Source: Styela clava (lineage: Eukaryota > Chordata > Ascidiacea > Stolidobranchia > Styelidae). From it: a DNA stretch of 64,000 nt. Positions 1 to 12,800 of the stretch are shown here, one piece after another. A model generated the notes under the pieces. That model was not told the DNA's origin, made no database searches, and saw nothing but the letters and a program-made list of their open reading frames with translations. Position 1 is the stretch's first letter. The number at the start of each line of letters is the position of its first letter. The translations under genes were made by a program, and so were the position numbers. Where the stretch lies: positions 992,001 to 1,056,000 of the forward strand of contig NC_135260.1 of NCBI RefSeq assembly GCF_964204865.1, given 5' to 3'.

Positions 1-2628
1 AATTTTGTTCAAGTGAATGAAAAAAGTGATAGGTTTAAATGATCGAATATAATGAATTTCGAGACGATTTGGATATTTGATTTGTTTTGGACGTCAGAAT
101 TAGTTGCCACACGGGTAGAAGCCAGGCAAGAATGATATTCGGAAGAAGCACTTTCCAGTTATTTCGGAAAACCACGGACCTCAAGTTCAAGTCGAGTCGA
201 TCACTGTAACGGGTCTTATTGGTGATCAGTCGCGTCCCAGTTATTTCATTCAGGCAACTCGAGTCATTTCAGGTCATTGATAAATCGTCATTCGAGCCTT
301 CACAGCGCTGCTACTTTTATGTTGCAATATTTGACAAAAGCTTTACTGTTAAAATATATTTCAGTGGAAGGGTTATTCACCGATTTTAGATGGGGAAATC
401 ACTTTCTCTAGCGATACATGCACAAATGCTGTTAGTTTTAGCCCACTTTTCAAACGAATTTTATTTCCTAATATAATAAAACATGTTCAACTGGTATAAA
501 GTTAACAATACATTTCTGTCTATGTCTTAGATGCACCATATATCCCAGCACACTTCATAGAAAACTCGATGTATCGTTTCATTGCTTTCTGCTCATGACT
601 TCAAAATGTTTTTGATTGTTGTGCAAAACTCTGGGAGAAAATTGGAAGTGAAAATAAAATCAGGTCACTGAATGGTAGAATTTGAATCAAAGAATTTCAT
701 GTCTGCATATAACCTGCCAGGGTCAACCTCATTATGGCGCTGAGTAATACCGCATCAATTCTTTATTTCTGTAAAACAATGGACAATGCATCTGGTATTT
801 CAAGTCAAAATTTGATTGTCTGTGTGTTCGAGTCAAAATTTTATCAGATCGGAGTTCCTATCCTATATTTCTATTCCACAATACGCCAAGCTCGAGTCTT
901 ACTACTAAAAATTCGGTCTTATTTAGACAATTTGAATAGAACGACTTTTAAATTCCAATTCTTCTATCAAATTAATTTCCTAGTTGTCTGAGAAATAAAT
1001 TTTGTCTCAATCATTTTCAAAATACATCGATAAAGTTTTGCAAGACATTTTTATTCACACAAAATAAAAAATAATATTCAACATTATAATTTTAAATTAT
1101 TCATCATGAACTTCATTTTTTCATTTCAGTTCCTGAAAAATAATTTGAACTTTTACTAGCATTAAATTTTTCCTAAAAAATGATTAGAATCACAAACACA
1201 CCTAACATATAAAATACCAGAGCAATGCTAATGAAAAAAATGTATATTACAATAATAATAATATTTCAGTCAAGGAAAGCTGTGAAAGCGGGTATCCTCA
1301 AACCAGCCCTTACAATATTGTTTTTAATCGAGAGATGACCATCTGGTTTGTTTCAAGTTGCTAAAGGGGTTTAAGAGCAAAAACAAAAATAATAAAGAAA
1401 AGTAATAAAAAAATCTAGCAAATTATGTTTATATAGAACAAATCTGTACTTTTGCGCGGAGATATGGATTGTCGGGATTGTAGATTTTCAATGTTTTCAA
1501 AGTCCAAATTTCTTTATAATTATTTATACTGACCGATCGTACCTGTCCATTGGAAAAAGTTTGCATTTACGAATAGTTTTATTATTAAAATTAGATTTTC
1601 AAGAGTCGATTGGGAATTTCATTTGACTTCACAGCCTTACCAAAATAAATATCAATAACAAATATAAGACGATGTCATTTTATAATTATTAAAACTTGAA
1701 ATTTTTAAATATCTAGAAGTTACAGATACGAAGCCGGTATTTAGAAAATATCAAACATTTTTGTAATTTCCTGAAATTTGCTGAACATGGAATATATATT
1801 TAAATAAACAAAATCGCCAACATTTCAAAATTATTTACAATCACTCAGAAATAAATCGGGTTTAAAATATTAATTCAAACATCTACTGAATATATTTAAT
1901 TAAGAAATAAAAAATAGTTCGTTTGGTAGAAATCTAACAGGGCATGCAGTTTTATTGAAATTCTTACCCAAGAAAAGCCCGACAGAAAGTCAATTTGAAA
2001 AAGTGAGCATTAAATCGCATCGGTTCAACATGTAGTCTTAAACTTTAAATTAAGTGGAATTGATTGTGTGAAGTAAATATGAAAACATAGTCAACGATTC
2101 ATCCGCTCGTCTCTATTCAATATAATTTCAAACCTTATTCCAAACGTCATGCAAACATACAATCTCGGGGCTCGAGAACTATCCGTGTTAGCCAAATGAA
2201 TATGCATGCCCCTGTACATATGCTTAAGTCCCTTTACACAAACTGACGTAAAATAGGCAAACAAATTTAGTAACCTCCATATCGGTACACATACCTTGGA
2301 ATTCTAGTGATTGCCTGTACAGAGTCTTTTTCAGAGTAAGGATTTGAAACACCTCTGACTTTACGAAAACTCCATCATTGTGGTCCTCAAAAAGCACATA
2401 AAGGTATCGGTAAATTAACCGTTTCGAACACGTTATTAATAGTAATTCTCACAACCCGTCTGTAGACTATATAAGGGGTTATATTCGAGAATATAAGAGC
2501 ATAGGCTTGTTCAACTGTGGAAATAGTAATTTGAAGTTTCAATTAGGCTAATAGGTCAAATAACAATTACTCTCAAACTCAAGTAATTCTACATTTTCTT
2601 TTGTTTATCAATTAGTCAATGGACAGAG
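1..2628. other. Intergenic stretch, no gene recognised
   Basis: This AT-rich stretch holds only short open frames, the longest about 85 codons at 734-991. None has recognisable motifs, a plausible splice context or a repeat relationship to the rest of the window. It lies downstream of the 3' end of the minus-strand lectin-like gene ending at 2,629. I see no RNA gene and no clear transposon termini. Confidence 0.6.
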
Positions 2629-5600
2629 TTATAATTCATTTTCACAGATGGCTCCGTTAAATTTGGTGGAAGATTTCTCATTGTAAATTCCTTGATAGCT
2701 GTCCTGCGGGTATCGACTGACACGAACAACAACAGTTGTGAGCGATGCATCGAAATGCGGGGTATCAGGAAACCAAACCTCAGTTGGCAGAGATATAGTT
2801 TGGCCCGTTGTTGAATACAGCTGACCGTTCTGCCGATATAAAAAAACACATCTTGAGAAATATACCAAATGGCGGTTTGAGAATATAGTTGTGTATGTTG
2901 AACCAGTACTTACAGTACTGGATAACATGAATCAGTCTCAACCTACCTCGTAAGTCATTCCCGTATGAACCCAAGTGTATGTATGACCATCAGGAATCAT
3001 TGGTCGTAAATAATCTCGAAGCAGGTTGTAGTGTGTGACGTTATAAATGTTAGCCAGTCTGTTCCCGCAAAGAGATTCAGCATCGCTTGATGTGACGTCC
3101 CACATCTCATAAACGATCGCTCGGAAACACTTGGAATTGTAAACGACACCACAAATTTCATCTACTGAAAACCAAATGAAAGCCAGTCAAATATGGAGTA
3201 AGATATTTTGAACACAATGAATAAAGCGAACTATTCAATATTATTTACTACTGTCTGCACAGCAGCCCGGTATGGAGAAAACCCATGCAAATGGGTTCAT
3301 CCCTATTTCTAACTTACTGTCTATCTATACGACGGCCAAATAGCCCACTATGGAAGCGACCATTCAATGGCGGTTTTGATCATATATCCATTCCTATTCC
3401 TAATCTACTGTCTATAAGGCAGCCCAGTCACTCTCTATGGATGAGAACATAAAAATACAACAACAAAAAAAGGATTATAAATAATAAAAAAAAGTATTAA
3501 GCAAGGTAAGTTATTTTCGGTTCACTAACATGCAAATGGACGCAATATGAAAATATTTCGATTTTTTTCTCTATATAGTCTTTACTGCAATAACTATTAC
3601 TATTGTTTAAAAGGCCTATTATCTATTCGCATGGTATACCAAAAGGTTTCAAACCGTGTGACATGGTAGTTACTTTGACATTTATTCCCTCTTGTATTTG
3701 ATGAAGCGCATTTTCCATCTGATTAACTTTCTCCGTTAAAGCTGTGAAAAATAGGTTGAAACAAATATAATTTGAGCCATCATTTTTTCATCTCGTATGC
3801 AGTGAATTTCACTGTTTATATTATATTCCCTCTTAGTCCCGCTAAGAGTTATAATTTAAATTTTACTAAAAAAACGTTTGCTTCGTGTTGCCAAACTGTT
3901 TGGCAAATAAGAAAACATTATATTCTGGCCACGAACCTTCCAAAGTCTTCTCTTCTTCTTTTGTGCACTGTCCCTTCTGAAAAGAACAAAAGAGAAATGT
4001 CTAACTCTCTTAATGACGTTTTTAATACTTAAGTTTGGCTTCATAGTGCCAACAAATGTCGTTTTTTTTTCATTTTACATGATGCCACACGAACGTACTT
4101 AAAATCTATTCTCCTTACCCTACGTCGCCCACTTGCGGTTTGATGGGAAGCCTGGCGATGGGCGCCTTGACTTGACGTATTTTTGATCGCCTTCGAGTCG
4201 TTTATTATACATTTTTAGCAATATTTGTAAAAATTCACTATTTTTGACAACAAAAACATAAAGTTCAGATAGTGCGGAAAAAATCATCATACATGAACCT
4301 AAAACATAGTTTTTTATAGGGGATTGTAATCCCAAAAACGTAGGAATAAATTAAAGGCAGCTGACTAATACAAGAAACCAGGCGATACTTCATAAATTGG
4401 TTTTAGAAAAGCTGAAAATCACCCCCAAAATACACTGACTTTACTTTTTCATAACCTAGTTGAAAGGCGCAATAACGCACAAAACAAAAGTCGTATTTGT
4501 GTGACGTAAATATTTATCATACGGAAGCCAGACACCAGACACGTGACCAAACAGTTGTTCGGTCACAACCGTTGGGTGCCAACGGTAGAGTACTCTACCA
4601 TGGGCGCATTTGGGTAGGAAAGATGGGGTAGAGTACGCTACCCTGAGAAATCTTCAAATATATGAACATGAAGGTCCCACATCGGTACAGTAAGGTATTA
4701 GCGGAGCACGCAATTTGCTGCAAAACAAACGTTACTGGATAAAGTCATCCCAGGAATTATTTGAAGTTGTTAATTTTTGATAAAATGTCGGGTTCCATAG
4801 TATTAAAAGAATATTTCAATTTTTTAGTATTTAATGTTGGGAGTCACTAAAGCGTTTTGACTTTTTTGTGTTACTCCTTAGTCATCAAAAATTTTATAGT
4901 TTCCATTTTATAAATACTACTATCAATATGTAACTAATACTAAAGCTCTCACCGTATTGACGTCACTCCAAATAGGTTTCCCGTCGCAAACCATAGGCTT
5001 CCAGCATTTCTCACCTAATGAGGAAAATAAAAATTTGAAAATTTAGAGAATTGTTTTATTCAAAACAAATTTATAAAATTAAATAAAAATCAGGTTACTC
5101 AACTATTTTATTATAACGAGACTAATTCTGTTATTTATTCGCTAATTGCGTGCAGCTGTGACTAATTGCCGCAAATTTATGGGCGATTTTTTCTTTTCTG
5201 AACAAAACGATTCGAGAATATATTACAATACCAAAAATTTAGTTTCGAAAGCCAAAACATTTCAAATGAGATGATCTTCTCATCAGAGATTTTTAAACCA
5301 AAGCGATGTATCGTATTGAATAAGAACAATCATTTATTTTTGTATGTTGTTATACCCAGGTTTGCCATATCATTACACCGCCATACTGGTCTCCTCTACG
5401 CAGGAATAAATAACGAGACTAATTCTGTTATTTATTCGCTTATTGCGGGCAGCTATGCCTAATTGCAGCTAATCTTTGGGCAATTTTTTCTTTCCTGAAC
5501 GTAACGATTCGAGAGTATATTACAATACCAAAAATGGAATAAATAACGAGACAAATTCTGTTATTTATTCGCTTATCGCGTGCAGCTATGACTAAATGCT

Positions 5601-6690
5601 AATAATCTATAGGCGATTTTTTTCTTTTCTGAACATAACGATTCGAGAGTATATTACAATATCAAAAATGGAATAAATAACGAGACTAATTCTGTTATTT
5701 GTTCGCTTATCGCGTGCAGCTATGACTAATTGCCGCTAATCTATGGGCGATTTTTTTCTTTTCTGAACATAACGATTCGAGAGATTTTTAAACCAAAGCG
5801 TTGTATCGTATTGAATAGGAACAATCATTTATTTTTGTATGTCGTTATACCGAGGTTTGTCATACCATTACCCCGCCATACTGGTCTCCTCTACGCCGGA
5901 ATAAATAACTATCCCCGCTCATACAAATATGTAATCTGAGGAGAAAAAACGAGTTTTCAATTTTGCGATAAAATTGTTTATTATTGCGAGTAAGTTGAGT
6001 CGTCTATATTAGCTGAAGCGTGGATTTACTGGTAATATTATTATTGAATACTAACATTCGTTTAATCGGACAAATAAAGCGTTTGTCGTTGCGGACAAAT
6101 AAAGTGATTTGAAAAAATATGGCAATTTGTAAAATAATGTTACCAATCTACTGTCACATTTGAACACTTTTCCTCTTCTATACTGGGGTGAGTACAGAAC
6201 CATCATGCCGCTTTCAAAATCATTTTTGAATTTCGGTTTTAAATTTGTGAACACTTATCATTTAAACTAGTTCTCAATAATACAAAAAAAAAAAATAATT
6301 ATCAAAAATTTTCGGAAGAAATTTGAAAACTCAATTCATTGTTGCTTTCGTAAAATCAGAAATTATAATAGCAGATAAAACAACAATCAACGCTTCCACT
6401 ATGAAACTTGTAGCACTAAAATTTTATTCACGAAAAATTATTCAATGAGCAACTCCATTTATAACAGCTCAATTATCTTTCATGATTTACTGTGGCAAAA
6501 CTGCCACGTAAAGTAAGAGTTAGCTTACCAACTAGTGATCAAATAACCATATTATATTACCCGTTGGGGCGAAACAATATAAACCGGGAAAGCAAGAAAA
6601 CTCAACAGTGCATGCACATTAATACTGACCTTTAATCAATGGAAATGCCCCTATAAACATAAGAAGAATGCATTGAATCGGAATCTTCAT
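2629..6690 (-). CDS. C-type-lectin-like secreted protein, gene 1 (multi-exon)
   Basis: Proposed exons on the minus strand are 6690-6630, 5014-4953, 3741-3655, 3164-2947 and 2829-2629 (stop). Exon 1 is a signal peptide of about 20 residues (starts MKIPIQCILLM). Exon 2 is short with two cysteines (EKCW, MVCDG). Exon 3 is a heptad-like neck (TEKVNQMENALHQIQEG), probably a trimerising coiled coil. Exons 4 and 5 form a C-type lectin-like domain with CGVVYNSKCF, LCGNRLANIY, LRPMIPDG, TGMTYE, ISLPTEVW and final GAICEN. Exons 4 and 5 join in phase 0. The exon 2 to 3 join is not in phase with the obvious donor at 4953, so exon 2 may end earlier at a GTGACG donor or one exon is missing. No EPN/QPD or WND calcium-site motif is visible, so sugar specificity cannot be predicted. 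It is a paralogue of the gene at 16,084-19,264. Start chosen: first ATG followed by a hydrophobic leader. Confidence 0.8.
3240..3440. repeat. Three degenerate ~80-bp repeats in a lectin gene intron
   Basis: The phrase 'actgtct' followed by an A/C-rich stretch, 'gcagccc' or 'tagccca', and 'ctatgg' recurs near 3,243, 3,316 and 3,400, spaced about 75-85 bases. The copies are degenerate, so this is a weak minisatellite-like structure in the intron between the neck exon and the first lectin-domain exon. Confidence 0.4.
5105..5945. repeat. Complex tandem repeat in intron 1 of lectin gene 1
   Basis: A unit of about 133 bp beginning AATAACGAGACTAATTCTG and ending in a TATTACAATACCAAAAATGG stretch occurs near 5,112, 5,411, 5,543 and 5,677. 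A second module (GATTTTTAAACCAAAGCG through CTGGTCTCCTCTACGC) interrupts it at 5,287-5,411 and recurs at 5,780-5,905. The alternation of two modules suggests duplication of a composite. Short open frames inside it are a result of the repeat and are not coding. Confidence 0.8.
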
Positions 6691-6771
6691 TTTTTGCCCA
6701 GAATTCGTCCACTTTGCTTTGGTGCCGAAGTCGATTCCCGAACAGTGTAGGATAGAATGAAGTCTCAATTC

Positions 6772-6779
6772 ATTTGCAT
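6772..6779 (-). promoter_or_regulatory. Octamer motif ATGCAAAT upstream of lectin gene 1
   Basis: A perfect ATGCAAAT octamer (reading the minus strand) lies about 85 bases upstream of the gene 1 start codon, with an AT-rich GGATATATTC just beyond it. The octamer is the known binding site of POU-domain factors. Occurrence by chance in AT-rich DNA is quite possible. Confidence 0.25.
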
Positions 6780-6814
6780 AAGAATATATCCTGTGCAAGC
6801 TCTCATTATTCTAA

Positions 6815-9800
6815 AGCGGAAAGAGAAATAGTTTATCTCATTTAACTTTTGGGATACGTGTTGCGTCACAAAAAGAGAGTTAGGTTTTTCTATCTTTATG
6901 AAACATCGCGACGATGCTACTACCCACGAGAGTAATAATTGGCGAAATTCTGATACATTTTGCGCGATATGGCATATGAATCATATTATAGAAAAAAGCA
7001 GGTCAAAACATGTCAACCTACTCCAATTGCCTTTATTAAGCCAATAGATAAATTAAATGAGAATACTGCACGAACTAAATTTATTCCCACTTTAGTAATC
7101 TAAATCTAGTTTTCGTTTTGCGACAATCGCAAATAGAAAATGTCCGAACGCCGCAAATCTACTGAAAGTATGCACGACGAGCCATCGATATTTTCAAAAC
7201 TTATGGTTCCTCGAATCTATTTGGATTTGATAGAAATATTGTTACCCTAGAAGTATGTGATCCAAGATGGCGAACATAGGAACGGGGTATGTTTACCATG
7301 TTAGGGTTAGGCCATAATTTTAGGTACAAATGCTACGGGAGTTACTTGACTAGTCCATGAACTCGTAATATAACTAAATTAGGGAAAATTGAAAAAAAAA
7401 ACTATGGCCTAACCCTAACCTGGTACACATACTACATTCCGTCATCCGCCATCTTGATTCACACACGTCGGGAGTACCAAAATATTTGGGGGATAAATAT
7501 GATCAACTGAAAAAATAAAAGTTGATAACAACTGCTAAGAAGATATATTTGGCACAGAGATGAACGAATTAGTGTGGATATTAAATTCGATAACAACAGA
7601 CAAAAGCTAGTTCGATTTTTGATTATCTTTTGCAATTCGATTTCATTTGCACTGGTCACAATACAAAAAATGGTGCCGAGGGTTAAGCTAGTTTAAAACG
7701 GCAAAAATATCAAACGGCCATTTCCTGAAATAAGTCAAACAAGTTTAAAGGTTCAAAAAAAACTGACCAGGTCAAAATAGTGTTTATGTAGATACTTATT
7801 GTATAATCAGAAAACAAAAATGGTTGTTTAAAACAAGTTTTCTCAAACTGGGTCGTGGGGAACCGTGATGACTGCACAGGGGAACCGCAACGATAGTCTG
7901 AAACATACTTATTTAAGTGGATATACACTGTCTTAAAGACATTCGTAAACGAGATAAACAATAAAGAGAAATAGTCCATCTCTTACAAATTTTAAGATAT
8001 GTATTGCGTCACCAAAAGAAAGTTTGGTTTTCCTAACTTTGTGAAACATCGCAACGATGTCACTACCACGCCCACGAAAATATTTGGTGAAATTCTGATA
8101 TATTTTCCTCGACATGCCATATTTATTTAAAAAATATACGATTGCCGCAAAACTATACTGAATCTATGCACGACGAGCAACCGATCGTATCAAACTTTTG
8201 GTACCTTGAATCAATATGGTATTGGTAGAAATATTGGTACTCCCGAAGTATGTAAACCAAAATGACGGATACCGGAACGTATGTATGTGTGCGTATGTGT
8301 ACCAGGTTAGGGTTAGGCCATAATGGTAAGTACAAATACTACGAGAGTCACTTGGCTAGCTCGTAATAGAACTAAATTAAGGAGAATTGGAATAAAACTA
8401 TGGCCTAACCCTAACTTGGTACACATACTACATTTCGTCGTCCGCCATCTTGGTTCACACACTTCGGGAGTACCAAAATATTTGGGGGATAAATGTGATC
8501 AATTGAAAAAATAAAAGTTGATAACAACTGCTAAGAAGATATATTTGGCCAGAGATGAACGAATTAGTGTGGATATTAAATTCGATAACAACAGATAAAA
8601 GCTAGTTCGATTTTCGATTATCTTTTGCAATTCGATTTCATTTGCACTGGTCACAATACAAAATATGGTGCCGAGGGTTAAGCTAGTTTAAAACGGCAAA
8701 AATATCAAACGGCCATTTCCTGAAATAAGTCAAACAAGTTTGAAGGTTTAAAAAAAAGCTGACCAGGTCAAAATAGTGTTTATCTCGTTCCTTTTTGTTG
8801 AATCAGAAAACAAAAATAGTTGTTAAAAACAAGTTTTCTCAACCTGGGTCGTGGGGATTCGCGATGACTGCACAGGGTAACCGCAACGATAGTCTGAGAC
8901 ATATTTTAGTGCATTTACACTGTCACACGGACATTCGTAAACGAGATAAACGATAAAGAGAAATAGTCCATCTCTTACAAATTTCACGATACGTATTGCG
9001 TCCCCGAAAGAAAGTTTGGTTTTTCTAACTTTGTGAAACATCCCAACGATGTCACTACCACGCCCACGAAAATATTTGGTGAAATTTTGATATATATTTC
9101 CTCGACATGCCATATTTATTCAAAAATATCCGATTGCTGCAAAATTATACTGAATCTATGCACGACGAGCCACCGATCGTATCAAAACTTTTGGTACCTT
9201 AAATCAATATGGTATTGGTAGAAGTATTGGTACTTCCGAAGTATGTGAACCAAAATGACGGATACCGGAACGTATGTATGTGTACCGGGTTAAGGTTAGG
9301 TCATAATGTTAGGTACAAATACTACGGGAATCACTTGGCTAGCTCGTAATAGAACTAAATTAAGTAAAATTGGAATAAAACTATGGCCTAACCCTAACCT
9401 GGTACATATACTACATTCCGTCGTCCGCCATCTTGGTTCACACACTTCGGGAGAACCAAAATGTTTGGGGGATAAAAGTGATCAACTGAAAAAATAAAAG
9501 TTGATAACAACTGCTAAGGAGATATATTTGGCACAGAGATGAACAAATTAGTGCAGAAGTAAATTCGATAACAACGAACAAAAGCTAGTTCGATTTTTGA
9601 TTATCTTTTGCAATTCGATTTCATTTGCACTGGTCACAATACAAAAAATGGTGCCGGGGGTTAAGCTAGTTTAAAACGGCCATTTCCTGAAATAAGTCAA
9701 ACAAGTTTGAAGGTTCAAAAAAAAAGCTGACCAGGTCAAAATAGTGTTTATGTCGATACTCATTGTATAATCAGAAAACAAAAATGGTTGTTTAAAACAA

Positions 9801-12800
9801 GTTTTCGCAAACTGAGTCGTGGGGATCCGTGATGACGGCACAGGGGAACCGCAACGATAGTCGGAAACATATCTATTTAAATGCATATACACTGTCACAC
9901 AGACATTCGTAATCGAGATAAACGATAAAGAGAAATAGTCCATCTCTTACAAAGTTTAGGATACGTATTGCGTCCCCAAAAGAAAGTTTGGTTTTTCTAA
10001 CTTTGTGAAACATCCCAACGATGTCACTACCACGCCCACGAAAATATTTGGTGAAATTTTGATATATATTTCCTCGACATGCCATATTTATTCAAAAATA
10101 TCCGATTGCTGCAAAACGACACTGAATCTATGCACGACGAGCCACCGATTGTATCAAAACTTTTGGTACCTGGAATCAATATGGTATTGGTAGAAATATT
10201 GGTACTCCCGAAGTTTGTGAACCAAAATGACGGATACCGGAACGTATGTATGTGTACCGCGTTAAGGTTAGGCCATAATGTTAGGTACAAATACTACGGG
10301 AATCACTTGACTAGCTCGTAATAGAACTAAATTAAGTAAAATTGGAATAAAACTATGGCCTAACCCTAACCTGGTACACATACTACATTCCGTCGTCCGC
10401 CATCTTGGTTCACACACTTCGGGAGAACTAAAATGTTTCGGGGATAAAAGTGATCAACTGAAAAAATAAAAGTTGATAACAACTGCTAAGGAGATATATT
10501 TGGCACAGAGATGAACAAATTAGTGCAGAAGTAAATTCGATAACAACGGACAAAAGCTAGTTCGATTTTTGATTATCTTTTGCAATTCGATTTCATTTGC
10601 ACTGGTCACAATACAAAAAAATGATTCCGGGGGTTAAGCTAGTTTAAAACGGCAAAAATATAAAACGGTCATTTCCTGAAATAAGTCAAACAAGTTTAAA
10701 GGTTCAAAAAGAAACTGACCAGGTCAAAATAGTGTTTATGTCGATACTCATTGTATAATCAGAAAACAAAAATGGTTGTTTAAAACAAGTTTTCTCAAAC
10801 TGGGTCGTGGGGATCCGTGATGACGGCACAGGGGAACCGCAACGATAGTCGGAAACATATCTATTTAAGTGCATATACACTGTCACACAGACATTCGTAA
10901 TCGAGATAATAGATAAAGAGAAATAGTCCATCTCTTACAAAGTTTAGGATACGTATTGCGTCCCCAAAAGAAAGTTTGGTTTTTCTAACTTTGTGAAACA
11001 TCCCAACGATGTCACTACCACGCCCACGAAAATATTTGGTGAAATTTTGATATATATTTCCTCGACATGCCATATTTATTCAAAAATATCCGATTGCTGC
11101 AAAACGACACTGAATCTATACACGACGAGCCACCGATTGTATCAAAACTTTTGGTACCTGGAATCAATATGGTATTGGTAGAAATATTGGTACTCCCGAA
11201 GTTTGTGAACCAAAATGACGGATACCGGAACGTATGTATGTGTACCGCGTTAAGGTTAGGCCATAATGTTAGGTACAAATACTACGGGAATCACTTGACT
11301 AGCTCGTAATAGAACTAAATTAAGTAAAATTGGAATAAAACTATGGCCTAGCCCTAACCTGGTACACATACTACATTCCGTCGTCCGCCATCTTGGTTCA
11401 CACACTTCGGGAGAACTAAAATGTTTCGGGGATAAAAGTGATCAACTGAAAAAATAAAAGTTGATAACAACTGCTAAGGAGATATATTTGGCACAGAGAT
11501 GAACAAATTAGTGCAGAAGTAAATTCGATAACAACGGACAAAAGCTAGTTCGATTTTTGATTATCTTTTGCAATTCGATTTCATTTGCACTGGTCACAAT
11601 ACAAAAAAATGATTCCGGGGGTTAAGCTAGTTTAAAACGGCAAAAATATAAAACGGTCATTTCCTGAAATAAGTCAAACAAGTTTAAAGGTTCAAAAAGA
11701 AACTGACCAGGTCAAAATAGTGTTTATGTCGATACTCATTGTATAATCAGAAAACAAAAATGGTTGTTTAAAACAAGTTTTCTCAAACTGGGTCGTGGGG
11801 ATCCGTGATGACGGCACAGGGGAACCGCAACGATAGTCGGAAACATATCTATTTAAGTGCATATACACTGTCACACAGACATTCGTAATCGAGATAATAG
11901 ATAAAGAGAAATAGTCCATCTCTTACAAAGTTTAGGATACGTATTGCGTCCCCAAAAGAAAGTTTGGTTTTTCTAACTTTGTGAAACATCCCAACGATGT
12001 CACTACCACGCCCACGAAAATATTTGGTGAAATTTTGATATATATTTCCTCGACATGCCATATTTATTCAAAAATATCCGATTGCTGCAAAACTATACTG
12101 AATCTATGCACGACGAGCCACCGATCTTATCAAAACTTTTGGTACCTGGAATCAATATGGTATTGGTAGAAGTATTGGTACTTCCGAAGTATGTGAACCA
12201 AAATGACGGATACCGGAACGTATGTATGTGTACCGGGTTAAGGTTAGGCCATAATGTTAGATACAAATACTACGGGAATCACTTGGCTAGCTCGTAATAG
12301 AACTAAATTAAGTAAAATTGGAATAAAACTATGGCCTAACCCTAACCTGGTACACATACTACATTCCGTCGTCCGCCATCTTGGTTCACACACTTCGGGA
12401 GAACCAAAATGTTTGGGGGATAAAAGTGATCAACTGAAAAAATAAAAGTTGATAACAACTGCTAAGGAGATATATTTGGCACAGAGATGAACAAATTAGT
12501 GCAGAAGTAAATTCGATAACAACGGACAAAAGCTAGTTCGATTTTTGATTATCTTTTGCAATTCGATTTCATTTGCACTGGTCACAATACAAAAAAATGG
12601 TGCCGGGGGTTAAGCTAGTTTAAAACGGCAAAAATATCAAACGGCCATTTCCTGAAATAAGTCAAACAAGTTCGAAGGTTCAAAAAAAAAGCTGACCAGG
12701 TCAAAATAGTGTTTATCTCGTTACTTTTTGTTGAATCAGAAAACAAAAATAGTTGTTTAAAACAAGTTTTCTCAACCTGGGTCGTGGGGATTCGTGATGA

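Noticed and set aside
9033-12169. Recurring small frames starting MKHPNDVTTTPTKIF
   Set aside because: They are identical because the 988-bp units are identical. They have no start context, signal or domain.
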